From a virus: DNA of 23,175 nt. Position numbers and translations under genes: made by a program. The notes beneath the pieces were generated by a model. The model did not search any database and was not told the DNA's origin. It saw nothing but the letters and a program-made list of their open reading frames with translations. The DNA lies in the IMG/VR virus record IMGVR_UViG_3300015371_000187, positions 1 to 23,175 of that record. One strand, 5' to 3'. The number at the start of each line of letters is the position of its first letter. Position 1 is the first letter of the stretch. Below are positions 9,201 through 14,745 of this stretch, one piece after another.

Positions 9201-9316
9201 GCTTTGGTGAGTTGACCGAAGGCCCTTTCGCCGGCGGCGCCGAGCGCCTTTAATTGCGCTTCGATCTCTTTGCCGCCGTCAAGCGTGATGCGCTGTTTGA
9301 TCGTGCCGCGTGCCAT
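6224..9316 (-). CDS. Tail tape measure protein
   Basis: A 1030-residue protein starting at ATG 9316 right after the previous stop (TAAATG). It sets tail length during assembly and is ejected with DNA. Evidence: the largest gene in the tail module; Ala/Lys/Asp-rich alpha-helical sequence with coiled-coil character; hydrophobic segments near residues 60-90 (around FVFAGLNTAGLAAAGAITAV) and about 370-425 (NPVIAIAVTAISAGIALWA); and a C-terminal Gly-rich region with SDSILTRLSDGEFVLRAAA around residues 905-926, a motif widely shared by tape measure C-termini. At about 1.5 angstrom per residue, a tail of roughly 150 nm would be expected. No lytic transglycosylase or peptidase motif is seen. Confidence 0.93.
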   Translation of the reverse strand: MARGTIKQRITLDGGKEIEAQLKALGAAGERAFGQLTKAASKVDINFGKKLDNFGRDLANTGKQLAFVFAGLNTAGLAAAGAITAVAKSGADAADAAGKAAQSAGLQVDAYGRLAFAAEQNNVEADAFGAAMSKLNKALGEVSAGTKGAKEKFTALGVSVTDSHGKMKPTETIIRDLAEAFSKMPDGVKKSAAAIEIFGKSGAALIPFLNEGRDGLIKLGDTAEHLGIVFTDSQKEIGDALGDALNEVSRATLGIKNQIGILFAPAITEGAHRLRDALISNKDAILGFAKSLTDQAIPIIQDVIAALSGKDAAVKNIWVIAWRDAVIDFGKAMSSVFTGVVIPVLGLFKKTLDGAAAAVRAFTGLNINGTMIAIALAVGQVTGAFRLLRSAASLALATLNLAKANPVIAIAVTAISAGIALWATRTDTATAAMERHETVVNSVGAAYDQAGRKVAAMTNKVKLQSLIDTRANLGDLQKSFDTQLAELRGHLSEQMGLIAKSLDVSAQTGRAPPKILEQWRPFMAAIDAFVKGGSLPAFVEQVRQIGAANPALNNVAKALTDQAQSAEGLFGKLKEETDWIALLSGKMSDAEFQARNFTEGQNAVANAAGEASAKVADTAKQVDKLNKTITVHTTDKAGKPIQQTFDLAEGLGKAAEQSKQSLDDVSASAEKAGDTVGKVKDDVSAMIIHVPEELKGQPTIADAMTTGLSDVPAAAKAAADGVIAEVSRVPPAIAGAMGGGVKPAADAAGGEQAQATSGIADTLSKPFTDARDKIAEALTSIPANVTVMLQTVQTAATDIGGGLSQLLIAPFEQAGTRIAEILAKMTSAVQTQFEAMLAAVNSMTSQLQSAVATLESLAARAEAAASRARSATSSAGERANGGPVTRLAGGGLARSGGGVSGPGTSTSDSILTRLSDGEFVLRAAAVRKYGAGLLAMLNSLRLPKDFMKGLRLAGGGMVSRLTDGMRVPAMVPAFANGGQVAPPSSSGRPISLHFDGQSFELIAPEDVADRLAKHNGRRGLRIAGKAPSWK

Positions 9317-9973
9317 TTAGTCGAGCCCTTTTTTCGCCACCTGGCCTAAGAAAATCTCGCCGAGCCGATCGGCCGCTTGCTTGGTGATCTCACGAATTGA
9401 GAACCGGTCGCGAAGCTTTACCGAGTCGACCGCGACAAACAACGGAACCGCGCGGATAACGCCGGAGCCGGCGGCACCCTTGCGCAGCTTTGAGATTGTG
9501 ATTTTGCCAACGTCGCCGCTTTCGGCCTGGCCTTTCGAAACCGCCATTTTCCCGGCGAGCAGCGGCTTTTTGCCGGCGCGGCGGATGAAGACAAGCGGCC
9601 CGATTTCCTTTTTGTAGCGTTCGGCCGTCATCCGGTTGCGGCCGATTTTCTTCGGCGTGCTCGACAGCGGCAACCACAAGCGCGGTTTGCCTCGGATCGT
9701 GGCGCCGGTTTCGAAAACGTCGGCGTAGGGGATTTTGTGATAGACCAGCGCGGCGGCATTGAGCGAAACGCCGCGCTTCGGATAGACGTCCACGCGAAAG
9801 GCATTTTGCCAGCGCTTGCCGAAGCCGGCGCTTGCGATGTCGCGCCGGCCCTCGGTTTTGATCGTTTCGGCGGTCTCGATCATTGCGGCGCTTCCGGCCT
9901 CGGCAAGCGGTTTGTAAATATCCCGCAAAGCCTGCTCGAATTCGCCTTTCAGCGCCGCATAGATGAGTTTCAT
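9317..9973 (-). CDS. DUF6441-like phage tail protein
   Basis: A 218-residue basic protein starting at ATG 9973, overlapping the stop of the frameshifted chaperone frame (ATGA). It contains a helical N-terminal region (residues 1-45), a motif IPYADVFETGATIRGKPRLW followed by LPL (residues about 80-103), and a C-terminal helical region. This pattern resembles DUF6441 proteins of alphaproteobacterial phages, recalled rather than searched. It sits between the tail assembly chaperone and the tape measure, where some phages encode a minor tail component. The function is unknown; it may assist tail initiation or be a tail completion protein. Confidence 0.75.
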   Translation of the reverse strand: MKLIYAALKGEFEQALRDIYKPLAEAGSAAMIETAETIKTEGRRDIASAGFGKRWQNAFRVDVYPKRGVSLNAAALVYHKIPYADVFETGATIRGKPRLWLPLSSTPKKIGRNRMTAERYKKEIGPLVFIRRAGKKPLLAGKMAVSKGQAESGDVGKITISKLRKGAAGSGVIRAVPLFVAVDSVKLRDRFSIREITKQAADRLGEIFLGQVAKKGLD

Positions 9974-10574
9974 TCCTTTTCCATATCCTTCAATGTTCGC
10001 CGGAGATCGGCCGGCTTGCCGCGCGAGGCGTTAAAGCCGGTCACTAGATCGCGAGCCATTTCGCGCTTCTTGCGAAGGTTGGCGAAATACAGAAAACCGA
10101 CGATCCGGCGCGGCGTGTATGACCAAACCGCCGCCGGCGGGTGGCCCATGGCGATTAGCTCCTCGACGCTTTCCGCAATTTCGTAACCGGCGCCGTATTT
10201 GATTGATCGTCTCCGAGGCCGAGCATCGCCGTTAGCCTTTGGATGAAAGGGGCGATGCCCTCCGGCATGGTTACTTTCATGATTGCTTCGAGCAAATCGG
10301 CTTGCGCGGTGGCCGGCAGCTTGCGCGCCTTCGCTTCATAAGCCTCATCGCCAGGCGCACCGCAGCCGGCGGCGATGATGGCCGCCACGGCGTCGACGCC
10401 CATCGCGGCCCATCGGTCGGCCGAAACGCTCTTGCCGGTGACTGCCGCGCGGATCTCTGGAAAGCGGTGGAATAGATGGGCGATGCCCTCGGCGGAAATG
10501 CCAGGCACGTCAATTTTTGTGCCGTTGATCGTCACGGTTTCGACGACGTCGGCGATATCGAGCAAGCCCGCCAT
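9970..10574 (-). CDS. Tail assembly chaperone, long form by -1 frameshift (gpGT-like)
   Basis: The gene at 10574-10155 is followed by an overlapping -1 frame that stays open to TGA at 9972-9970, sharing ATGA with the next start. If ribosomes slip back one base at CCCTTTC (minus strand 10251-10245), residues 1-110 are joined to 91 further residues, giving about 201 aa. The extension begins HPKANGDARPRRR and contains AVWSYTPRRIVGFLYFANLR, a Trp/Pro plus helix pattern like T-type extensions. It has no suitable start of its own. Organisation matches lambda gpG/gpGT: two overlapping frames directly before the tape measure module. Long and short forms would coat the tape measure and recruit tube subunits. 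Slippage itself is inferred. Confidence 0.75.
10155..10574 (-). CDS. Tail assembly chaperone, short form (gpG-like)
   Basis: A 139-residue acidic, helical protein from ATG 10574 with a strong AAAGGAG Shine-Dalgarno. It follows the tail tube gene after a hairpin-containing gap. Residues 1-45 (INGTKIDVPGISAEGIAHLF) and a helical core with AADLLEAIMK-like segments fit tail assembly chaperones of long-tailed phages, and its length equals lambda gpG (140 aa). The last 29 residues lie beyond the predicted slip site and would be present only in the unshifted product. It is not expected in the finished virion. Confidence 0.8.
   Translation of the reverse strand: MAGLLDIADVVETVTINGTKIDVPGISAEGIAHLFHRFPEIRAAVTGKSVSADRWAAMGVDAVAAIIAAGCGAPGDEAYEAKARKLPATAQADLLEAIMKVTMPEGIAPFIQRLTAMLGLGDDQSNTAPVTKLRKASRS
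10245..10251 (-). promoter_or_regulatory. Candidate -1 ribosomal frameshift site CCCTTTC
   Basis: In the zero frame the minus strand reads gcC CCT TTC, an X XXY YYZ heptamer (codons 108-110 of the chaperone). After a -1 slip the P- and A-site tRNAs would re-pair on CCC TTT, and the frame stays open for 91 codons. Lambda uses GGGAAAG at the same place. Other heptamers in the overlap do not fit the X XXY YYZ rule. No strong stimulatory structure was recognised downstream. Confidence 0.65.
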
Positions 10575-10609
10575 GCGGGACTCCTTTGTCTAGGGTTGAA
10601 ACGACGAAT

Positions 10610-10640
10610 AGCCGCGCAAGGGAAAAACCCCTGCGCGGCT
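10610..10640 (-). terminator. Strong intergenic hairpin after the tail tube gene
   Basis: Positions 10610-10622 and 10628-10640 form 13-base arms with one mismatch around a 5-base loop (T5 on the minus strand). The hairpin lies in the 91-base gap between the tail tube stop and the chaperone start. The bases following on the minus strand (ATTCGTCGTTTC) are not a clear U-run, so it may be a leaky attenuator or a 3' stabiliser for the tube message rather than a full terminator. Confidence 0.6.
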
Positions 10641-10665
10641 TGGAAATTGCGTAAAGATGCGGCGC

Positions 10666-11175
10666 TTAGGTCGCATCGATAACTTCGATCGTGCCGAACG
10701 AGCCGCCGGTTTGCAGGACTTCGCCGGTCAGCTCGATTTGGCCCCATTCATCGGAGATCAGCGACAGCGAGCCCGACGGCCCGAACGAAACCGATGGAAG
10801 GGTGACGTTCACCCTATTGCCGATATCGTTCGTTCCTTGGAAGGCGATGGCGCCTTTGATTTCCGACTCGCTGAAAATCTCGAATTCGGCATTGCCGGCG
10901 GTGTTGCTTGTCGCTTCGCCAAGCAAGAGCAGGGCGAGGTTTTCGGCGGTCAATTCGTCGAGCACGATACGCAACGCGAGCGACTTTTCGAGCGTGATCG
11001 ACCTATCTTTGGTCCGGACACCCGTCCGCGACGAAAAGTGATCGAGCTTTTCGGTTGCCGGCGTGGCCTCGACCTCCGGCGCGTTGCCCAGGTCGCGTTG
11101 GCTTCCGCCGCTCGGCGTAAACTTGATGATGCCCTTGCCGATGAAGTAATTCAGGACATTGGGAGAGGTTGGCAT
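10666..11175 (-). CDS. Major tail tube protein
   Basis: A 169-residue beta-rich protein from ATG 11175, with AAAGGAG about 10 bases upstream. The N-terminus (YFIGKGIIKF) describes a 'fixed' first strand typical of tail tube proteins. It is followed by an acidic, Thr-rich loop region with EATPATEKLDHFSS and later beta segments such as VTLPSVSFGPSGSLSLI. Gene order (tail terminator, this, frameshifted chaperone, tape measure) is that of siphovirus tube genes. Six-fold rings of this protein would form the tail shaft. A strong Shine-Dalgarno and the hairpin after the gene fit a high-copy product. Confidence 0.85.
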   Translation of the reverse strand: MPTSPNVLNYFIGKGIIKFTPSGGSQRDLGNAPEVEATPATEKLDHFSSRTGVRTKDRSITLEKSLALRIVLDELTAENLALLLLGEATSNTAGNAEFEIFSESEIKGAIAFQGTNDIGNRVNVTLPSVSFGPSGSLSLISDEWGQIELTGEVLQTGGSFGTIEVIDAT

Positions 11176-11199
11176 TTCATGGACTCCTTTCGAGAGGCT

Positions 11200-11643
11200 T
11201 TAGACAGAACCTGGCCGCAGCACATAGCGAAACGAAAATGACAGGCCGATTTCGCCTGTCATGGTTCGACCGCGTGCCAGGCCGGACGCGGCGCCGTCAT
11301 ACCGGCCGCCCTCATTGTCTTTGGTGAGGCCGATAAGCTGCGAATCGTTGGCGACGGCGTTAATCACGCGCGCCCGATAGAGGTTGATTTGCGTGCCGAC
11401 GGTGGCCGATTTGTCGGCGAGCACGACGTAAAATTCCGGCGTCATGGTGATAATGCGCGGCGCCTTCGGCGGCCGGCCGATAGGGTCGTTATCGTCGGCC
11501 GTCTCGTCGCCGTCGAGAATGACGATCGCCGGCAGCGCGGTTTCGGGCAGATCAAGGTCATTGCGTTTCACCGTCTTGATCCCGGTGATACCACCGGCGA
11601 CCACCACAAGGCGCGCCAAAATGTCTTCGCGCAGATCGGTCAT
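11200..11643 (-). CDS. Tail terminator/tail completion protein (gpU-like position)
   Basis: A 147-residue protein starting at ATG 11643 with an ATGA overlap with the upstream gene. It begins with a helix (MTDLREDILARLVVVA), continues with an alternating strand and loop region (PAIVILDGDETADD, then MTPEFYVVLAD), and ends in beta structure (GEIGLSFSFRYVL). This order of helix, strand, long loop and closing strands, plus its place directly before the tail tube gene, fits tail terminator or tail completion proteins, which cap the tube and join it to the head. Sequence identity to a named family was not established. Confidence 0.7.
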   Translation of the reverse strand: MTDLREDILARLVVVAGGITGIKTVKRNDLDLPETALPAIVILDGDETADDNDPIGRPPKAPRIITMTPEFYVVLADKSATVGTQINLYRARVINAVANDSQLIGLTKDNEGGRYDGAASGLARGRTMTGEIGLSFSFRYVLRPGSV

Positions 11644-11984
11644 GATTGCAGCTCCAAAATCAGCACGATTTCACCGGCCGTTTCGCCCGACGGAACCGGC
11701 TTTGGATGATGGCTAACGATGCGCCAGACGTTGCCGGAAAAGGCGATCGTCGCTTCGTCGAGGCTTGCCCGCGTGAGGCCGACGCCGAGCAGATCCGACA
11801 GGCGCAGAATAGCGCCCGGCTCGACCGTGCCGATTGCCACATTGTCGCCGACCATGACGCCGCCGGTCTTGTCGATCACCGTTAGATCGGCTTCGGTCGC
11901 GTCGCTATCGTCAATTGTCAGGATCGCCGGCACGCCGAAGGCGGTGTAAAGCGGCGCAAGCAACAGATCACCGTAATCAATCAT
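11640..11984 (-). CDS. Head-tail connector/attachment protein (gpFII-like position)
   Basis: A 114-residue beta-rich protein starting at ATG 11984; the start overlaps the last codons of the glycosyltransferase gene, and its stop overlaps the next start. The sequence is acidic, with a conserved-looking N-terminal YTAFGVPAILTI segment (first strand of small phage joining proteins) and a C-terminal WRIVSHHPKPVPSGETAGEI segment, which resembles head-tail attachment proteins that report on the base of the portal ring. Its place directly upstream of the tail terminator fits a head-tail joining role. Confidence 0.65.
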   Translation of the reverse strand: MIDYGDLLLAPLYTAFGVPAILTIDDSDATEADLTVIDKTGGVMVGDNVAIGTVEPGAILRLSDLLGVGLTRASLDEATIAFSGNVWRIVSHHPKPVPSGETAGEIVLILELQS

Positions 11985-12591
11985 TCGCCGCGCTCCATTC
12001 TTCGCTTATCCAGTCGGCGCCGAGGGCGAGCGCTTCGGCCGGCTTCGGCCGCCCGTGAAAATAGACGAGCCGGCAATCGGCCGGCGGTCGAGCGATGCCC
12101 ATCATTTCCGCCTTGTACGATCGGCAAAGCCCGGCCTCATAAAGCGCCGCGTCGGGCACCTGGCGAGTGAGCCAATCTTGATCACCGTGCATTTGCCCCG
12201 TGACGCCCGGCGTGAAGTCATCCCAAACCCGCGACAAGCTGCCATCGGTCGACATGACCGACGAATTGAAGCCCGGTCGCCACCGATCTTTCAGGATCGT
12301 AAGCGGCGCGGCCCGGTGCAGACTCGTGACGTCGCCGACGACGACGCAATCGAGATCCAAGAAGAGAAACGGGATCTTGAGCGAGAAAAGCCAAACTTTC
12401 CACCACCACCCCGTTAACGTCGGCGCGACCGGCAGCAAGGGCGCCGTGATCGCGACGCCGGTCGGATCGTCGGTAAAGCACACGATATCGACCGGCTCGG
12501 CCGCATGCCGGCGGATCGACCGCGCCAGGCGGTTGACGTCGTCGGCCGTATATTTCGAACCCCATTTGAGCAGAAAAACCGGAACCGCCAT
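11977..12591 (-). CDS. GT-A-type glycosyltransferase-like protein
   Basis: A 204-residue protein if started at ATG 12591, two bases after the methyltransferase stop; an in-frame TTG at 12612 would add seven residues and is less likely. The N-terminus (PVFLLKWGSKYTADDVNRL) and TDD at 40-42 fit the nucleotide-binding half of a GT-A fold. FLDLDCVVVGD (77-87) carries the DxD motif (D79, D81) that binds metal and sugar nucleotide. HGDQDW (135-140) and YFHGRPKP (177-184) resemble acceptor and C-terminal motifs of small phage-borne transferases. No signal peptide or membrane anchor is present, so it would act in the cytoplasm. The sugar and acceptor are unknown. Last gene of the enzyme cassette. Confidence 0.75.
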   Translation of the reverse strand: MAVPVFLLKWGSKYTADDVNRLARSIRRHAAEPVDIVCFTDDPTGVAITAPLLPVAPTLTGWWWKVWLFSLKIPFLFLDLDCVVVGDVTSLHRAAPLTILKDRWRPGFNSSVMSTDGSLSRVWDDFTPGVTGQMHGDQDWLTRQVPDAALYEAGLCRSYKAEMMGIARPPADCRLVYFHGRPKPAEALALGADWISEEWSAAND

Positions 12592-12593
12592 CG

Positions 12594-13106
12594 TCAGACG
12601 TGAGTCCACCAAACATTATCGGTCGCCGTCTGGTATTCCGGCACCAAATCTTTCACGGCGGCTTTGACGGTCGGCCAATCGATATCATGGCCGGAAAGCA
12701 GGCCGCCCGGTTTCAGCTTCGGCCGCCATAGCTCGATATCGCGCCGGCAACCGGCTTCGGAATGATCGGCATCGATAAAGACGCCGCACAATGAACCGTC
12801 TTCGATCAGCGGCGCCGCTTCGCTCGTTTCCATGATCAGAATTCGCGCCCGATCGCCGTAATCCTTGGCCTTCGTCGTCACATGGGCGCGCAGGCCGTCC
12901 ATATTCCAGGCCTTGTAAGTCTCGGCGCCTGGCGCGACGTTGCCAGGCCGCTTAATCCAGGCATCAACGCCGATCATGGAAAGATCCGGGCACGTGTCGA
13001 GCAGGTGGAAAAACGTCCGGCCTTTCCACAATCCAAGCTCGGCAAAGCGCCGCATCCCGTGCTTTTTGACCATGTCGGCTAAGAAATATTCGCGGGTGAG
13101 AGACAT
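12594..13106 (-). CDS. Class I SAM-dependent methyltransferase (Methyltransf_24-like)
   Basis: A 170-residue protein from ATG 13106. The open frame extends to 13283, but that extra part overlaps the preceding gene and is Arg-rich, so the shorter start is chosen (overlap 28 bases). Motif I is FAELGLWKGRTFFHLL (21-36), motif II is IGVDAW (45-50), the post-I acidic segment is GVFIDADHSEAG (108-119), and KLKPGGLLSGHDID (130-143) is a hallmark of Methyltransf_24-type enzymes. The family uses S-adenosylmethionine, often on sugars or glycan-linked groups. The substrate is not visible here. Flanking glycosyltransferase-like genes suggest it modifies a sugar. Confidence 0.82.
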   Translation of the reverse strand: MSLTREYFLADMVKKHGMRRFAELGLWKGRTFFHLLDTCPDLSMIGVDAWIKRPGNVAPGAETYKAWNMDGLRAHVTTKAKDYGDRARILIMETSEAAPLIEDGSLCGVFIDADHSEAGCRRDIELWRPKLKPGGLLSGHDIDWPTVKAAVKDLVPEYQTATDNVWWTHV

Positions 13107-13708
13107 TCGAGGCTTTCTTCGATCGTTGCATGACGAAACGCGGTGACCGCGCTCGACCGGTTGCAATTGATGACGTCGGCGCCGATGGTTTGCGCCAGGC
13201 CGGCCAGTCTGGAAAACCGCGCCGCCCATTTCGGATATTGCAGGACACCAAACCGGCTTCGCCAGGAATAGCCCCGGTGCCAATGGCCGGCGTTGGTCAT
13301 GTCATAGCCGAGCAGGTGGATAGGCGAGGCGCCGCGAATAAGTGTCATCGCCAGCGCTGCAAAGCCGGAGTTGCCGCCGGTGAAAAGCGTATCGTCAAAG
13401 GCCGAAACGCCGCCGGCATTGACGCGCCGAAAGAGCCGCGCCCGCTCGACCGGGCAGCGATAATTGAGCGGCACGGCGGCGACGATCTCGCCGGGAAACT
13501 CGCGCAAGAGATCCGCGCGCTTTTCAAGCCAAACCGTGTCGATCGTGAAGGCGACGTCGGCGAACGGCACATATCGCACCGCGTCGTTTATCGCCACGAT
13601 GATGCCCCGCCCGCGCAGCCGCTCGAAATCGAAGTCGGTCAAGGATGGCCCGCCACCGATCAGAAAGGCCGGCCGACCGGTCCAATCTCTTTCAAGCCGC
13701 GCGAACAT
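13079..13708 (-). CDS. DUF115/GT42-like (MptE-like fold) protein, paralogue B
   Basis: A 209-residue protein from ATG 13708, overlapping the upstream paralogue by 17 bases. Signature segments: FLIGGGPSLTDFD (15-27), VAINDA (38-43), TGGNSGFAALA (110-120), HLLGYDM (131-137) and GHWHRGY (141-147). The pattern GGGPSL...N...SG...G...LLG.D...H is shared by DUF115/MptE-like proteins and the Campylobacter sialyltransferase CstII (GT42). I infer a nucleotide- or sugar-nucleotide-binding Rossmann-like fold. The actual reaction is unknown. It differs from its neighbour most in the middle (residues 60-105), the probable acceptor side. Confidence 0.72.
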   Translation of the reverse strand: MFARLERDWTGRPAFLIGGGPSLTDFDFERLRGRGIIVAINDAVRYVPFADVAFTIDTVWLEKRADLLREFPGEIVAAVPLNYRCPVERARLFRRVNAGGVSAFDDTLFTGGNSGFAALAMTLIRGASPIHLLGYDMTNAGHWHRGYSWRSRFGVLQYPKWAARFSRLAGLAQTIGADVINCNRSSAVTAFRHATIEESLECLSPANIS

Positions 13709-14324
13709 GGGCGAGCACCGTTTCGAGATCCGCGAAGGGAAAGCACTTGAGCGCCGAAGCCGGGTTGCAGTTGAAAACCTCGACGCCCTCGGCGATCAGC
13801 TCGCCGCCCATGCGTTCAAGCGCCGGGATGAAGTCGGATTGATAGCGATCCCGCGCCGGCGCCTTGTGATTGTCGTGCCAATGGCCGCCGCCCATATCGA
13901 AGCCGAGTAGGTAAATCGGATTGGCACCGAAGAGATAGGCCAGGTTCAACGCGTTCGAACCGCTACAAATGCCGGCGAGTTTGGTTGGATCGCGGGAAAG
14001 CGATGATCCCTTATCGCGCCATAGCCGGCGGATCGGCACGCCCTCGACGGTGATCAGATCGACGGCCCGCGTCACCGCATAGCGCCCGCGAAAGAGGTGA
14101 AGCCGGTCGAGGTTCCAGCCAAACCACCGTGACATTCCGTCGGCGAAATAAAGCACGTCGGCAAATGGCGCCAGGTCAAGGCCGGCGTCGTTTACCGCGA
14201 TCAGACGCCCCCGGCCGATCAGCCGGGAAGCGTCAAAGCCTTTCAGCGACGCGCCACCGCCAAGGATAAAAGCCGGCTCGCCGGCCCATTCCCTCGGCAC
14301 CTGCCACGCCGCCGGAAAACCCAT
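13692..14324 (-). CDS. DUF115/GT42-like (MptE-like fold) protein, paralogue A
   Basis: A 210-residue protein from ATG 14324, starting one base past the DUF2190-like gene stop. Segments: FILGGGASLKGFD (19-31), IAVNDA (42-47), CSGSNALNLAYLFGA (120-134), YLLGFDMGGGHWHDNH (138-153) and VFNCNPASALKCFP (183-196). These line up in order with the next gene, so the two are tandem paralogues. CstII-type sialyltransferases have comparable GNGPSL and SG...IYLSG.D motifs; DUF115 proteins also act in flagellin glycosylation. Virion or host-surface glycan modification is a reasonable inference, but no substrate can be read from sequence. Confidence 0.72.
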   Translation of the reverse strand: MGFPAAWQVPREWAGEPAFILGGGASLKGFDASRLIGRGRLIAVNDAGLDLAPFADVLYFADGMSRWFGWNLDRLHLFRGRYAVTRAVDLITVEGVPIRRLWRDKGSSLSRDPTKLAGICSGSNALNLAYLFGANPIYLLGFDMGGGHWHDNHKAPARDRYQSDFIPALERMGGELIAEGVEVFNCNPASALKCFPFADLETVLAHVRAA

Positions 14325-14325
14325 A

Positions 14326-14673
14326 TCAGAACGAGCCGTTCAGCCGGACTTTGCCGACGGCCGACGGATTGGCGGCGATCTCGACGGCGACGCCGATCAG
14401 CGTGTTACCGCTCGACGACGAAGTGACGACGCGCAGCGTATTGTTCCAATAGATTTTCTGGCCGACCGTCCAGGCCTGCGCCGAAGTCTTCGGCAGCTCC
14501 CAAACGCCTGTCGTTTCGAAAGCGCCCTCTTCGCCGGCCGGAACATCGGTGATCGCGATCCCGAAAATCGAGCCGGCGAGGAAACCGTCGCCGGATGCGA
14601 GATCGTGCGCCGGGCTTGTGTCCGGATTGAGCAGCGTCAGGCGGTCGCCTTGCTGAATAAAATTCTTGGCCAT
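14326..14673 (-). CDS. DUF2190-like capsid decoration/cement protein
   Basis: A 115-residue protein from ATG 14673 with AAAGGAC about 9 bases upstream. It shows the DUF2190 pattern: N-terminal QGDRLTLLNPD, AGSIFGIAITDVPAGEEG (residues about 33-50), GVWELPKTSAQAWTVGQKIY and a C-terminal IGVAVEIA segment. DUF2190 proteins are capsid-decorating or stabilising proteins encoded next to the major capsid gene, as here. It would sit on the outer capsid surface, which makes it a possible acceptor for the glycan enzymes encoded next. Confidence 0.82.
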   Translation of the reverse strand: MAKNFIQQGDRLTLLNPDTSPAHDLASGDGFLAGSIFGIAITDVPAGEEGAFETTGVWELPKTSAQAWTVGQKIYWNNTLRVVTSSSSGNTLIGVAVEIAANPSAVGKVRLNGSF

Positions 14674-14715
14674 TGCGGTTTGTCCTTTTCATGCGGGAAG
14701 GATTGGGGAAGGGAG

Positions 14716-14738
14716 GCGCCCGGCGCGCGGCCGGGCGC
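14716..14738 (-). terminator. GC-rich hairpin after the major capsid gene
   Basis: Perfect 8-base arms (14716-14723 and 14731-14738; GCGCCCGG pairing with CCGGGCGC) around a 7-base loop, about 8 bases after the capsid stop. The minus strand continues with a pyrimidine-rich stretch (CTCCCTTCCCC), not a U-run. It may attenuate transcription after the capsid gene or protect its 3' end. Confidence 0.5.
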
Positions 14739-14745
14739 TTTCCGC

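Noticed and set aside
12592-12612. Upstream TTG start for the glycosyltransferase-like gene
   Set aside because: The ATG at 12591 directly follows the methyltransferase stop and begins the conserved-looking N-terminus; the extension overlaps the methyltransferase end.
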